Below, piece after piece: positions 13,401-25,600 of a DNA stretch of 64,000 nucleotides; positions within the stretch are counted from its first letter, which is position 1; every line of letters begins with the position of its first letter. Under the pieces are notes generated by a model that had not been told where the DNA came from, ran no database searches, and worked only from the letters and a program-made list of their open reading frames with translations. The stretch comes from Zygnema cylindricum. Taxonomy: Eukaryota > Streptophyta > Zygnematophyceae > Zygnematales > Zygnemataceae. The position numbers and the translations under genes are program-made. The stretch lies in contig JBBHKE010001325.1 in NCBI GenBank assembly GCA_037447655.1, positions 62,001 to 126,000 on the forward strand. Reading direction: 5' to 3'.

Positions 13401-13775
13401 TAACAATATTTAGCAGTACTACAATATTCAGCAACAGTACATCATAATATCTAACAGAATCTAACAATATCTTGAGTGGAAATTAAGACAAAATAAAAGT
13501 GTACCTTCACCAGCACAGACAATAGCTCCCTGTCTTGACGAGCTTATTCTAGTGGCAACACCAGTCGCCCCGACCATTTTACTAAGAGTATCGCTCCCGA
13601 CACATACTGAAGCAGCTTGCTGAGAGAGGCTCCTGAGACTTCTCAGGCCAGTGAAGTTTGAGGCGGCCTTCACAGAGACGGAAGAAGATGCCTCCTCGTG
13701 GCTGCAATCATGTACACTCTTGCGAGATTGAATACGAGCTGGCGCTACGATAGCTGCCATGTTGCAGGTAGCCAT
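7427..13775 (-). CDS. Plastid translation elongation factor G (ten exons)
   Basis: GTPase that moves tRNAs and mRNA on the organellar 70S ribosome. Exons on the minus strand: 13775-13505, 12512-12346, 12104-11919, 11620-11306, 11165-11025, 10509-10171, 9767-9501, 8909-8618, 8214-7994, 7594-7427. All joins are in frame with GT-AG sites, giving 788 residues, close to plant SCO1. Residues 1-90 are Ser/Ala/Arg-rich, like a chloroplast transit peptide. Motifs: [13 protein letters not shown] (G1, about 105), GITITSAAT (switch I), DTPGHVDF (G3), NKMD (G4, about 227), CGTAFKNKG (G5). The C-terminal domains contain [18 protein letters not shown] and [12 protein letters not shown]. The start is the first ATG in the transit-like exon. 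A mitochondrial role is less likely given the SCO1-like sequence. It appears complete and functional. Confidence 0.96.
7666..7741. repeat. GA tract in EF-G intron 9
   Basis: A (GGGAGA)n tract on the plus strand is (TCTCCC)n on the sense strand of the gene. It lies about 70 bp upstream of the intron 9 acceptor at 7595. It may serve as an over-long polypyrimidine tract. Confidence 0.7.
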
Positions 13776-15707
13776 GACTCCTGCTAACTCGAGTGTTGGA
13801 AGCTCGCGAAAAAACTAAGTGTTTACTTTTCACGGAAGTTGCAGGCTTCCGTTTGACAATAAATGAGACAAGTCTGCACTGTTCTAGTGTAATGTTGTAA
13901 TATTGTAATATTGTAATATTGTACTACGTTTAGTTGTAAGTGTGGAATCCTGGAGGGTTGTAGGCCATGGGCTATTCTGGGGAACTTAGCACTTCAGTAG
14001 GGGACTGGCTGCGACGATTTCTATGACGTGGCTTGACTACAGCCTCCACCTGCGAAATCTGGCCGTTACTCGGTCGTACGATTGCCATCGGAACGCTGAA
14101 TGCATAGAACGTAGTAGATCTATGTACACCTGAATCTTTAAGCAGAATGTTTGGGGTTCGATGCTGCATGGATACCTACCATGGTGCCTTGTAACCAATG
14201 ATATTCAAGGGTTTATATTACAGGAGTAGCTCCGTTCTATGTAAGCGTACCGTTTTACAAATTGTCATCCGAAGCTTCGCAAGGTTGGACTTATCTGAGA
14301 AAGTATAATTTGATTGGCTGGTGTTTGTCGAAGGTGTGCCTCGTGGCATATGGGCAGCCGAGAGCAGAAAATGTCTTTCCTAGGGCTGTGAGGGTGGATA
14401 GACGTGTACGCCGTCAAACCCTCAAACTTTCGCGGAACATTGAGTCCGAATTTGTACTGTACGGAGTCGAAGTCTACATCCGAATTTGTGAGTACATGTA
14501 CTGTACCGTACCTTAACAGACAAATTCCAAGTCGGTTGCCGACATGCTTCTCCGCATCTGGCGCCGATACGATTTTAATTTGATTCCGATAAAGTGTAAA
14601 CGACGGCGCGCGATTGGTGGCGACTTGTGCGACTCGATGGACCATGGCGGATATAAAATTTGCCTGATGGAATATTCCTGACGTCACCTCAGTTTCGTAA
14701 CTAGACGAGCTCAATGAGTTTGATAATAGTGATAACAGATGAGGCGATACCTTGGGTCGCCACGTGGACCGTAAGTCCGTAACTACTAACTACAACATTT
14801 TGGTAATCAAAACAACGACCATCCGAAGGTTGGTCCGATATGTAAACATACCGAAAACTGATGGGTGTTGGATACCACAAATATTACACTGCAAAACAAG
14901 TCGGTCTTCATAGTTGATCAAAAGCACGGGCTTCGCATATGTTACTCGCAATAGAACGATTTACCTGAAAGCCTATGTTACCTCAAAAACGAGCCCAACA
15001 TGTAATTATGTTGTGAAGTTGACCCGTAACACACACTATAAGCACAATCTTTTTGGTAATAACCCTTTAAAATCTACATCCTGCACGACAATATTGGAAA
15101 GGTGATACTCAACCCACATCAACAACTATGACAATCAAACAAAAACCACACTATTTCTTATATTGACTAAAAATAATCCACATTAATGCTTGAGTGACGA
15201 TCTACCGTTTCCACCTAATGTATGAGACTAAAATTTGAATTTAACAAAGCGGCCAAAAACATTCCCTTTAATGCTTGGTACGAAAATAGGGAAATCTACA
15301 ATATAAAGTGTGGATCTACGTCGTTGTTTTTAACTCATTGTTTGATGTGCAACCCAAAGTAGTCTTTGTTGTACCCTTAAGGTTCGGTAAGATTTTTCCT
15401 ACAGTTAGACCTTTCAACCTTGCCATTTCTAGTCACTAACATTATATTTTATTGAAAAATCACTAATTGTTTTGTTGAGCTATTGACTTCACTCTTGAAG
15501 TTATATTCGATTTAACTCCTTTGGTAAGAGAGTGTTAGTCTCTAAATGTTGAACTAAACCTTCAACTTTTTACGTATCCGAGGAAGTAACCTTTTATGGC
15601 TCTCGAGGCAACCTTGCCTTCCTTGCTGTTAACAAAATAGGCGTATACATTATTGTCAAACACTCTCAAATGTGATAGATTTGGTTAGTATCCATTGTAC
15701 ATTTCAG
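13776..15707. other. Upstream region of EF-G; no supported gene
   Basis: This should hold the EF-G promoter and 5' UTR. A 10-bp repeat (four units of TAATATTGTA type, about 13885-13925) lies 110-150 bp upstream of the start codon. Two open frames (14262-14516 plus, 14265-14714 minus) overlap in antisense and have no recognisable domain, so I do not call them. The remainder is AT-rich. Confidence 0.4.
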
Positions 15708-15903
15708 ACGAGAGTTCGTTTCCTTGTGCACGAGCGAGGCAGTGGTTTTGCGGGAGTGCAGCGGTATTAAAGGACCCTCCTCTTAATCTCGAATTGGGAC
15801 TATTTACTACCATCATGCTCTTCGCCATCTCTACCGCTGTTCTTTTCATTCACTTGGCGAAGGTGTTCTATTACAACGCGTGCGGCGTGGAGAGTAGGTG
15901 TTC
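15708..15903 (+). CDS. Orphan candidate exon with a hydrophobic segment
   Basis: A GC-richer 196-bp segment is bounded by a strong acceptor (ACATTTCAG before 15708) and a donor (GTAGGTG after 15903). It is open in one frame and encodes a stretch around ELGLFTTIMLFAIS then VLFIHLAKVFYYN, which would form one membrane helix of about 25 residues. I find no convincing partner exon on either side and do not recognise the family. It could be an internal exon of a small membrane protein gene or a fossil of one. Confidence 0.3.
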
Positions 15904-16121
15904 AATTACTTCACTGGTCATAAATTATAAAAATTTGTAGATAAATACCCCTCTTCATTGACGCTCTTTCAATAGGTGGTGGATGTTTGGTATTTTATTA
16001 TAGGCTATGGAATTTAAAAGTTTGAAGTGCGCGTACACCTCATTATTGTGTCAAAGTGCACGGATCCGTATCATCATTGTGTAATCGACTATGGAGGTCG
16101 AATGGTTTTTTTTCATCCAAT

Positions 16122-17359
16122 TTACCATGATGTTTCCCGAAACTGTGCTTTACGCCAGTGACGATGAAGTGATTTGGTTTCTCACAATAAGAACATAGGG
16201 AGAGAGGAGAGAGGAGGGCGTGACAGAGAGGGGGGAGAGAGATGGAGAGGAGGGAAGAGAGAGAGGGGGGGAGGGGGCAGAGAGAGGAAGGAAGAGCGAG
16301 GGAGGGAGAGAGAGAGAGAGACGGACAGAGAGAAGACATATAAATGTTTTCAAATCCTTGGGAGCAAAATCGAGTTTCAGAAACTGGAAACTGTACCGGC
16401 TCAACCCCATATGACCCCAACCCTGATGTTGGATAAACAAAAGAAAGACATTAGAGGTTATTATTACAGTGACAGATGTAACTTCAAGACGTGTGTAGCA
16501 CGTAAAGTGTTCTGTCTAACAATGAAAACAAAACGGAACTTAAAAAACAAATACATCGCCTCCCTCGCAATGTAATAGTGCTCAACCATTTATAGTGAAA
16601 ATTTTGCTTTGAAAACAATTTACTTTGAAGTGGTTCTCAACCGCAGTTTTGTGCTTTTACTGAATGTCATTTTTCTTCCAATTGACGTAGATCAGTGGAT
16701 TCTTATTCAACTTATGTGAGCAATATTTGACTTCAGTTCACTGAAAATATCAATGGCTTATCCAAATGTGGTTAAAACACACATATGGTAAGCAGAATAA
16801 AGAGAAGCAAAAAAATAAACTTTATGACTGCCATACCGACAAGGTATAAGAATTTTAGGATTAGTGTTAAGTGTATATATTTAGTCCATTTAACTTCAGT
16901 TTTGAATCAAATCAACTGATATCAGTCTAATTGCTTTAATCAACAAGAATGGACACTATCTGTGTTCTGGTTAAAAAGCATGAAGAATACAATTAGCAAA
17001 TTGGTGCTAGTTTAATCGGTAAACCGTCAAATATGAACATGTCATATTACTGCAAAATGCATGAAAAAAGGAGCAACAGGCACAAAGAAACAAAAATCTA
17101 TACCGTGTGAAATATAATCGGAAATCCAAGAAACGTTCAAAGATTGCTGAAGATATGACGCCTCAGTATCTGTCACCTCGGTCAAGGCCATGGCTTTCTT
17201 CAGACCTAAAAAAATAAAACTGATTGACATCATAGTTACAAAGTGGAATGTGAAGTGAGTTTAGCATTAAGCATCATCTCCTTCTTTACCTTGCCTGCAG
17301 AAAGCAGGGATCAAAAGTGCGAAAATGCATGCAAAACGCCTATATTTCGTAATCTCGAA
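16122..17359 (-). CDS. Partial unidentified gene, two or three exons
   Basis: Two exon-like segments join in phase on the minus strand: 17359-17290 (acceptor TATAG, donor GTAAAG) and 17205-17104 (acceptor TTTTTTTAG, donor GTATAG). Together they read through KYRRFACIFALLIPAFCRQG (hydrophobic), then KKAMALTEVTDTEASYLQQ and NVSWISDYISH. A possible last exon starts at 16180, just downstream of a sense-strand CT tract, and stops at 16122; a different reading frame there stays open to 16043. No start codon is visible: the 5' side runs into a MITE at 17380-17562. The family is unknown; it may be a truncated gene. Confidence 0.35.
16195..16340. repeat. Polypurine GA tract
   Basis: A dense (GA)n/(GGGAGA)n tract. 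On the minus strand it is CT-rich and sits directly upstream of the candidate acceptor at 16181, like the CT tracts in introns of EF-G and Der. Confidence 0.7.
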
Positions 17360-17379
17360 CTATATGCGTGCTATTTTTC

Positions 17380-17562
17380 TTCGGGAATAACATTCGTATA
17401 ATATAAAACATCTTTTCTCCGTACACACTTGTCCAATTTTCAGTTAAAGACCGCCAATCGGAAGCTGAGAATCTTACCTTTCAATCGCGACCGTCAGATC
17501 CACAATCCGACAGTTGTGTACGGAAAAAAGATGTATTAAGTGGCGAAAAAAACATTGATGTT
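17380..17562. mobile_element. Short MITE family copy
   Basis: It contains AAAACATCTTTTCTCCGTAC, CCGCCAATCGGAAGCTGAGA, TTTCAATCGCGACCGTCAGA and AAGTGGCGAAAAAAACATTG, the full interior of the short family. The outer tips are not intact. It lies just upstream of the unidentified minus-strand exon at 17359. Confidence 0.7.
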
Positions 17563-18489
17563 TTTTTAAGGTACGTTGTCTTTTTGCCCTAAAATTCAGG
17601 GAACTTTGACAAAAACTTTAACCGTACGAGAAAATCATTTTTACCAAAGTAAAGTAAACGTCAATTCATACGTTGGATGTACAGCATGTTTGTCGTCATG
17701 TGAACGCATTTTGGCGTTTTCCCCTTTTCGACCCCCGGGCAAGAGAATCCAGCCCAAAAAAAAACTTCATCCAAAATCACCTCGAGGGGTGATTTTAGTT
17801 CAAGTACCGCCCAAACAGCGAATGAAAATTGACCCACGCACGCGCCACAAGAGTGAAAATTTTAGGACGAGGGAGAGTCCTCGCTATTTTTCTCCGTGCC
17901 CGTCACTCGCATGTACGGAAAAAAAATCTGCAGGGTCTCGGACCTCCACTTTCATTCATGGGGTCCTTTGCAAATTTTTGCGCCCTCGTCGCCTTTCCCC
18001 TCTCCCTCTCACACCATCGCTTTAATCTCACACTTTTTAGAATGAGAGACGACAATAATGGTATAAACTGAAAGATATTTTAAAAATATTATTTTTTACA
18101 ATTTTTGGGTTTTTTTTTAATGGCAAGTCGAGCGAGAAAAGTATAAAAAATGAAATCGGAAAACCATGGCAGAAAGTTATTGAATCAGTGACGTCGACGT
18201 TTTCACAAGTGAGTGTGACGTCACAATATCACCAAACCCTAAACATCTACGATTTCACAAAAATTTAGACGTCTACAACTGTCGCTGTTTTTGTTGGCGT
18301 CACTAATCGTCTGAAGTTTCGTAGTCGCCTTCAATCGTCACAAGTTATATCTACGTCTACAACCGTCACATGTAAAAGTTCCGATTTCATTTTCGCACAT
18401 AGGGACGCTCTTCAAAGTAGTACGGAGAATCTTCACTACAGTCCAAAATACTTTATCAAAGTACCGATTACATGGGGACGTACCCTTAT
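17563..18489. other. No supported gene; GC-rich island and GTGACG repeats
   Basis: About 17700-18010 is GC-richer than its surroundings with an open frame of 149 codons, but the peptide is Arg/Lys/Pro-rich and unrecognised. From about 18190 to 18400 the words GTGACGTC and CGTCTACAA recur, as in the element at 5.8-6.5 kb, ending near CACATAGGGACG. This is probably another diverged copy of that element. Confidence 0.35.
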
Positions 18490-18672
18490 GTACGCTATAT
18501 CGGCACCCCAAAATTTTGACATTGATACCTTAAATATAATATGTTACACTATTTAAGGACGTGGACCATAATCTGCCACGTCTCCTGGAACTAAATTAGA
18601 ATGAATGACGCTATTTTTTTATTTACACTAATAATTTCTATACGCTAATAAGTAATAACGATTCAAGGTGTA
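18490..18672. mobile_element. Diverged MITE, inverted to the 18754 copy
   Basis: It shares CACCCCAAAATTTTGAC, the ATTTAAGGACGTGG word and the CCACGTCTC word with 18754-18960, in opposite orientation. The right tip reads AATAACGATTCAAGGTG followed by TA. Confidence 0.5.
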
Positions 18673-18753
18673 ATTCCCGGGTACCTTGCGATTTTAGGGT
18701 CATAGGTCTCACACTTTGTCTGTAGCGCGAAAACCGCAAGGTTCAGTACGGTA

Positions 18754-18960
18754 CACCGCCAATCGCTATTATAGTCAAGGATTAAATAGCGTCAAAAAAT
18801 AATTAGCGTTATTGATTCTTATTTAGTGCTTGAGACGTGGCAGGTTATGGCCCACGTCCTTAAATAGCAATATTTATTCTATTTCAGGTTTTGGGGTCAA
18901 AATTTAGGGGCACCGTATTAGCCTTATATACTCTAATAGCGATTGGCGCGATTGGCGGTG
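18754..18960. mobile_element. TA-flanked MITE (207 bp)
   Basis: The left tip CACCGCCAATCGCTATTA and the right tip ending GCGATTGGCGGTG are inverted matches, with TA outside both. The right tip holds a doubled GCGATTGG. Non-coding. Confidence 0.65.
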
Positions 18961-18967
18961 TACAGGA

Positions 18968-19469
18968 CACCGCGAATCGTAATTAGAGTAAATTACTCTA
19001 ATTCGGTCGCTCGGAATTTCGACTCTATCACATGAAATAGAGTAAATGATTCTAATTTTTTTCATTATTCTATTTAAGGTAAAGTTTAATTAGCGTTTTT
19101 AATTCTAATATAGGTTCGTTTTAAATAGTATGGAGTACGGACGACCTCCGACCGTGCAAAATTGTACTTTATTAAGTTAAAAAGTACAAATAATGATTTA
19201 ATACAGGCCGTTATCATGTAACTGCGTTTTAACAAACCACGTAGTGCAAACGTCATAGTGACGATAAACTGTACGTTTTGCCAAATTTTGTACAAATACC
19301 TTATTTACAGTAGAGGATATTAGCGTGCCAAATTAGAGTACTTAAATAAATTAGAGTAAACTTCATAGTTGAAACAGCAATATCACATAAATTAGCGTTC
19401 ATTACTCTAATTGTTTTTTTTAGTTTTTGTACTCTAATTTTTTCATTACTCTAATTATGATTCGCGGTG
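18968..19469. mobile_element. Long-family MITE (about 502 bp)
   Basis: Tips are CACCGCGAATCGTAATTAGA and its inverse GATTCGCGGTG. It is an inverted, roughly 90% identical copy of 20045-20546 by eye. Both carry a short open frame with almost the same peptide, but there are no domains and the frame follows from copy identity. Confidence 0.7.
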
Positions 19470-19501
19470 TAGTGTGCAGTATCCGACACCTTGTAACGCT
19501 A

Positions 19502-20039
19502 CACCGCGAATCGTTATTAGTGTCAAAGTTTAAATAGTGTTGAAGAAAATTTACCGTAATTGATGCTAATTAAGAATTTGATTTTTTTCAAAAAAAAGGT
19601 GCATTTTAATTTCGGCGTTTATGCTAATTTGGGAACAGCAAAAATAGAATATTCGTCGTACGGTTATATACATTAATATATGTATTCGTACAAAATATAA
19701 GAAATCGTACTCCGTCGCGAATTTAAAATATCCGTACATGCTATACTAATTTACATGTCAGACTAATCCCGTTTTTTTTAGCGCACGTTCCTATGCGTGC
19801 GCGTCTGATTTAATTTATTTTTTGTAGATTTTCACTTGAAAAGGTACAGTTATGTACGGTATGGCATCGACCGTACACCACACTATTTATATTTTATTGT
19901 AGTTTTGTGCTTTACTTTATTTTGTACGGTACCTTAATTAACGCCAAGGAAAAATTAAAATCATGTATCCTATTTGAAAAAAAAAAAAAAAAATAAGAAC
20001 CCAAATTAGTGACTTTGACACTAATAACCAGTCGCGGTG
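19502..20039. mobile_element. Long-family MITE (538 bp)
   Basis: Tips are CACCGCGAATCGTTATTAGT and the inverse (ACTAATAACCAGTCGCGGTG), with TA duplicated outside. The interior resembles 390-948, including the GGTACAGTTATGTACGG word and CCGTACACCACACTA. It is flanked on both sides by two related elements in opposite orientations. Confidence 0.75.
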
Positions 20040-20044
20040 TACTA

Positions 20045-20546
20045 CACCGCCAATCGTAATTAGAGTAATGAAAAAATTAAAGTACAAAAACTAAAAAAAT
20101 AAATTAGAGTAATGAACGCTAATTTGTGTGATAGAGTTGTTTCAACTATGAAGTTTACTCTAATTTATTTTAAGTACTCTAATCTGGCACGCTAATATCC
20201 TCTACTGTAAAAAAGGTATTTGTACATAATTTGGCAAAACGTACAGTTTATCGTCACTATGACGTTTGCACTACGCGGTTTGTTAAAACGCAGTTACATG
20301 ATAACAGCCTGTATTAAATCATTATTTAAACTTTTTAACTTAATAAAGTACAATTTTGCATGGTTGGAGGTCGTCCGTACTCCACACCTTTTAAAACGAA
20401 CCTATATTATAATTAAAAACGCTAATTAAACTCTACCTTAAATAGAATAATGAAAAAATTAGAATCATTTACTTTATTTCATGTGATAGAGTTGAAATTT
20501 CGAGCGACCGAATTAGAGTAGTTTACTTTAATTACGATTCGCTGTG
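20045..20546. mobile_element. Long-family MITE (502 bp), mate of 18968-19469
   Basis: The left tip is CACCGCCAATCGTAATTAGA; the right tip ends GATTCGCTGTG before TA. It is the inverted twin of 18968-19469. It starts 5 bp after the end of 19502-20039, sharing a CTA junction. Confidence 0.7.
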
Positions 20547-20548
20547 TA

Positions 20549-20744
20549 GTGTGTATAATTTTTCGCCACTTAAAATTTATTTTTCCGATTTTCGGTCGAA
20601 GACTTTGATCGTCAATGGAAATGTAAAATATATCTCTTCCAATCGCAACCGTCGGATTAGCAATCCGACAAGCGTCGGATTAGCAATCCGACAAGTGTGC
20701 AGGAAGAAAGGGGTCTTTGGTGGCGAAAAATACACTAATAATCA
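20549..20744. mobile_element. Short MITE family copy with internal duplication
   Basis: It begins TTTTTCGCCACTTAAAA and ends GGTGGCGAAAAATACACTAA. Inside, the word GTCGGATTAGCAATCCGACA is tandemly duplicated (about 20651-20692). Confidence 0.6.
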
Positions 20745-21041
20745 GTTGTGATTTTTCCTTTTGTTGTCACTTGTCAGATAATTTTCGGTAAGGAAACACT
20801 ATGTAACCGAAAATTTGAAGTGCTACTTTGTATTTTAGTGAGGATTCTCTGTACTACCTTTTTTATCGTTGGTTTAGGAAGTGAAACAACCTCCCCACCC
20901 TCTTCGGAACCCCAGCCGCCCTGTACACCCCCATTTTTAACACCCCCCCTTGTACCTGTACCTTTCCGTACTCATTTTGAGCAACGACCCTTGTACTTTT
21001 AGCTTCTAGCTCTCCTTTCGTTTCCTCTTTCATATATTTCT

Positions 21042-21931
21042 ATGGTATATTTACCGATCGAGGCCCCAGATGCAGTTTTTTCATTCTCTTCCCTCGTCAC
21101 CAGCAGTCACTCACGGATGCAACAACATGTTGTCGATAAGGTTGTCGTTGCCGAATTCGAGAACCTCCTTGTGGCGTTGCCCGCGGCTGAAGCGTGTACT
21201 AAACTTCGCTCTTATTCGGGGTCAAGGGTTGGGGCTTGGCTTGGTGCTACTCCAATTTTTGTCTCACTTCGCTTATCTACTCCACAGTTGTCTTTTGCAC
21301 TTCGCTTGAGCCTCGGCTTGCCACGATCCTCGCTCTTAGGTGAGCCCCGTTGCATTTGTGGCCGGTGTATAGATGAGCAAGGTGTCAATTTGCTCTGCTC
21401 CTCACATGGTGGGGAGATACAACAACACACGTTACGGTTTGAGATGTAATCGCTTCCTTGGGTAGCGAAGCAGGATAGACGGTGAAACGTAAGGGGTCGC
21501 ATTTACACTCATCACGCTCTCAATCTATGGGTATATGCGACCCTCGCATGGATCTTATGTTTTTGCACGGAGCATAAAAAACACTGGTTGACATGGGTGA
21601 CGTGACGTAGCTCTCACAAACTTCACGATATTCCATGTATTTACCCACGCGGCAGTGCGTAGTTTGTTTCGGAAAGAACGCGTGTTACACGCACCGCGAT
21701 CTAGCTGACAACTTCATACCATTTTCTTTGAAGAAATTTGGGACTTTGGACTCGACCTTCGATAACGTCTTACGTGATTGTGCTCGACGGTCTTTTGAAG
21801 TTAGAGGAGGTGCTAGGTCCAGCTCTCATGTTAGCTTTCCAATGCCAAAATATTTCTTGCGCCCTTCAACGCTCTCAGGCCTTGGACCCTCATTCGAGAG
21901 CGCACAGTGGTGGATGATGGTCGCGGACTGA
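21042..21931 (+). pseudogene. Decayed retroelement fragment (reverse-transcriptase C-terminal type)
   Basis: A GC-richer stretch holds two open segments. The first (21042-21449) includes GSRVGAWLGATP and RCICGRCIDEQGVNLLCS followed by HGGE. This is the Cys/His pattern I associate with the region after the reverse transcriptase in plant non-LTR-type elements (recalled similarity, not searched). The second (21635-21931) includes FDNVLRDCARRSF. Frames change between them with stops, and no catalytic YxDD region is present. Treat it as a relic. Confidence 0.4.
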
Positions 21932-22642
21932 GAGACCTATAGAATACCACACATAATATTGTTGACTCATTTTAACATTTGGGCTTACGACCCATTTTCT
22001 CTTTTGGAGTCGGTGTATAACGCAGTTTTTGGTACTCTTATAGTTTGGTTTTAGTTTTCTCATTTGTTTTTCAGCTTTTAACCTCTTGTTCGTAATGTTG
22101 CTTAATTTTTGTTATGTTTGTTTGTCCTTTTAGGTTTTCCATCTCTTACCTTTAACTGTAGTCATCATTTTTCCATTTCAATCATGCTTGTACTCTAATG
22201 GTTTCACGATTACGCTTTTGTTATTATTTTTTTTTTCTTTTTCCATACTTCTCCTAATTACTGTAATTCCTGTAATAACACTAATGTAAACTCCACCAAT
22301 AATTTCATTACTCTAATAACTATTACTTTGTAGCTTTTGACAGTTTCCGAAAAGCATTACTCTTGTCACCAGAGTCAAGGCCTTGGTTAATCAGACCCTC
22401 CAAAAGTTGATTTTCTACCGTGGTTAATACGCAAGGTTGGTTCACATTTTCAACATAAAAACGACAAAAATGAAAAACAGATCAAACAATGATACAAAAA
22501 ACATTAACAAGACAAGACTCATTTTCAACATAGACATGACAAAAAACACCTGAACACGTCAAAAATCATATAAAAAACAACAATAGTTAACATCAAATAA
22601 TATAATAACATCAAATAATAGTATTAGGGCAACTCTAGTTTT
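21932..22642. other. Non-coding spacer with MITE ends
   Basis: T-rich then A-rich DNA between the retroelement relic and the RsmE stop codon. Around 22255-22330 it contains CATTACTCTAATAACTATTA, like long-family MITE ends. No gene is seen. Confidence 0.4.
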
Positions 22643-25600
22643 TCACTCTAGTTTTTGAGTGTCTCCAAGAAGCATTACTCCAGCCAACATAGAGAGGACA
22701 GCTGTCTCCACTCTCAACCGCCGAGGGCCGAGACCGACGAGAAGGGCTCCAGCTCCAATCAAAGAATTGAGCTCATTTTCAGTGAAGTCTGCAAGCAAAA
22801 GAAAGGAAAGAAGGAGAATGGGTGTGAGTGTAAGGAGAGGGACAGGGAGAGGGAGAAGGGGAGGGAGAGGGAGAGGGAGAGGGATAGGAGGGGGAGAGGG
22901 AGAGGGAGAGGGAGAGGGAGACGGATAGGAGAGGGAGAGGGGGAGGGGAGGAGTGGAGAATTCACTCAAATATGGTAAGAAAGATGGAGAATTATGGGTG
23001 AGTATGAGTGCGTCCATTTATTGTAGTTATTACTATTACTGTTGCTATTACTCCTATTTTGATAATATTACTAACTGTTACTATAACTAGTACTACTATT
23101 ATAATCATTCTTATTACTATGGCTATATGCTATTTGCTATTGCTATTGCTATTGCTATTACTATTAGTACTAGTATTTGTATTACTATTGCTATTGCTAT
23201 AGCTGTTGTTATTGCTACATACCATAATAGTATTAGTATCCGAATTGATATTAGTGTTGGTCTTAGTATTTTTACCAGCATCAGCATCAATATTAATACA
23301 AGTATTGCTATAGGTATCGCTAACGCTACTTACCCAATACTTTATCAAGAAAACGCGATGGTAAACCATCTGAGAACATGGGAACCAAAGAAAAAGAAAA
23401 GTGGACGGCAAAGCCAAAACTGAAAAATTAAATGCTTAGGGAAGCAGGCAAAACAGAAAAACAAGGCGAAAGAAACTAACACACAGAACAAGAGTATGTA
23501 AAACAAAGACACCCAATTCGTATTAGTATTGGTATTAATTTTAGTATTGGCAGCGTTAGTATTAGCATTAAAATTAGTATTGCTATTTCCATTACTATTA
23601 CTATTAGTACAACCATTACTATTACTATCAGTGTTGATATTACTATGACTATCACTATTACTATCTCTACCATTACTAACTACCACTATTACCATTTTAT
23701 TATTATTACTATTACTATCATAACTATATCTATTAGTATTATTAATAACATTATCAGTAATATCGTTTATCGCTATTACTGTTATTCTTATTGTTATTAA
23801 TGATCGGATTTGCCATTCGGAACTGAATTAAAATTAGTCACACTAATATAAAGACCACGCAATAATTTCTTTACTCTAATAACGATCCACAGTCTGCCTT
23901 GCCAGATAATAGGAAAAACCGCCATCGGCATAATGTATCATCATTGTTATAATGTCTAAAAGGAAACTCAACATAAAAATACCTTTTCCATTCCTTAATC
24001 TACTTCTTACCTAGCTTATGAGCAAAGACTTGCTATAAGGCAGCTATACATTCTGCTACACTGCCCATCGTCATATGTGTAAAGAAATGATTAGTATTAA
24101 AAGCGAAGCTAGTATCAATAATACTTGTGTAGTGCAAGAAGATGTGGAAGTTTGTAGTCAACTCCATTAAATATTATGAAAGTGTTATTGACTCTAATAG
24201 AGAAGGGGGGTGCCTTTTCGCCTACATAAATTGACGATCTCTTCAGAAAAAATTACGGCGTCTGAGAGCCGTAGATCTCAGATCAGAAAATCCGCAGGTC
24301 TTAAGACTATAACAGCATGAGCAGCACAAGCATTTCAGTGTAAATTGGTCTAAAATTACATTATTTTTCCAGTTCACCTCACACTTTTAAGCCACTTTTA
24401 AAGTTCAAGAATAATTTTCTTAAATATTTGCATTTACACGTTTGGTTTAAACAGGTAGTAGGGCGTCATGCCATTACATAGGTTTGTGAGGAATTGAGTA
24501 TTTGTAAGATCAAGTGTGAAGTTGGGGAGAGTACCGATTCTTAATATGATGCGATTAATATTGACAATGCTATTAGTGTAAACAAAGAATTAGTGTTGAA
24601 ATTAAATCAATATCAATTATGTTAATTAAGGATAAGGTAAGGTGACCGATTGTCACCAACTCCATATATTCTTATAAACAAGATTTAATGATATTTTGTA
24701 ACTAAAGCAAATGAATGGAAAAGAATTACGAACTCTAATGGAGTAGGGCAATGTACTATTATAATGATATATGATATTATATTATTTATCGATTTTCATC
24801 CCTCTTGAGAGAAGTTTGTCAAAAAAGTGCAAAAGTTTCTTAAGAAACAAAAACTTCATAACATAAATCTATTGTCAGAGCGAGAAGAGAGAGGGAGAGG
24901 AGAGGGAGAAGGAGAGGGCGAGGCGACGACGACGGCGAGGGAGAGGGAGAGAAAGAAGGAGAGGGAGATGGAGAGGGCGAGAGCGAGGGTGGGGGAGAGG
25001 GAGAGGGAGACAAAGAGGAAGGGAGAGAGGGAGGGGGAGAGGGAGAAAGAGAGGGAGAAGAGAGGCAAGAGCGAGGGAGAGGGAGATGGAGAGGAAGAGG
25101 GGGAGAGAGAAGGAGAGGGAGGGGAGAGGGAGAAAGAGAGGGAGAGGGAGAGGGAGAAGAGAGGCAAGGGCAAGGGAGAGGGAGAAGGAGAGGAAGAAGA
25201 GGGAGAGGGAGAAGGAGAGGGAGATTGAGAGGGAGAGGGAGAGTCTCGACTTACCACCTTCGGGTCCCACCAGGAGGAGACCTCCTAAGTTTTCTTTTTT
25301 TAGGGAGGAAACAGTTTCCAGAATTGGGGGACTCTCCGCGGCCGCGACAAGTGTCACAGGGGCACTTGCCACCTGCCCGAAAAAAAAAAAAAAAAAAGGC
25401 TTTATAATTAAATTCGTAAAAAAAATTATAATAAATTTTATGATAAAATTTATGATGGAATTTATAATAAAATTTGTAATAAAATTTATACAAAAATTTA
25501 TAAGATAATTTACGATGAAGGGAAAGGATTGCAAATTGACTGAAACAGAATGATTTGAAAAAGTATAAAAATCAGCCAAAATATACAAATTGGAAAAAAA

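Noticed and set aside
13972-14714. Open frames on both strands upstream of EF-G
   Set aside because: They overlap antisense, have no domain, and lack splice or start context that would set them apart from chance.
19086-20429. Two nearly identical 69-codon frames on opposite strands
   Set aside because: They sit inside twin inverted MITEs, so identity reflects element age, not selection on protein.
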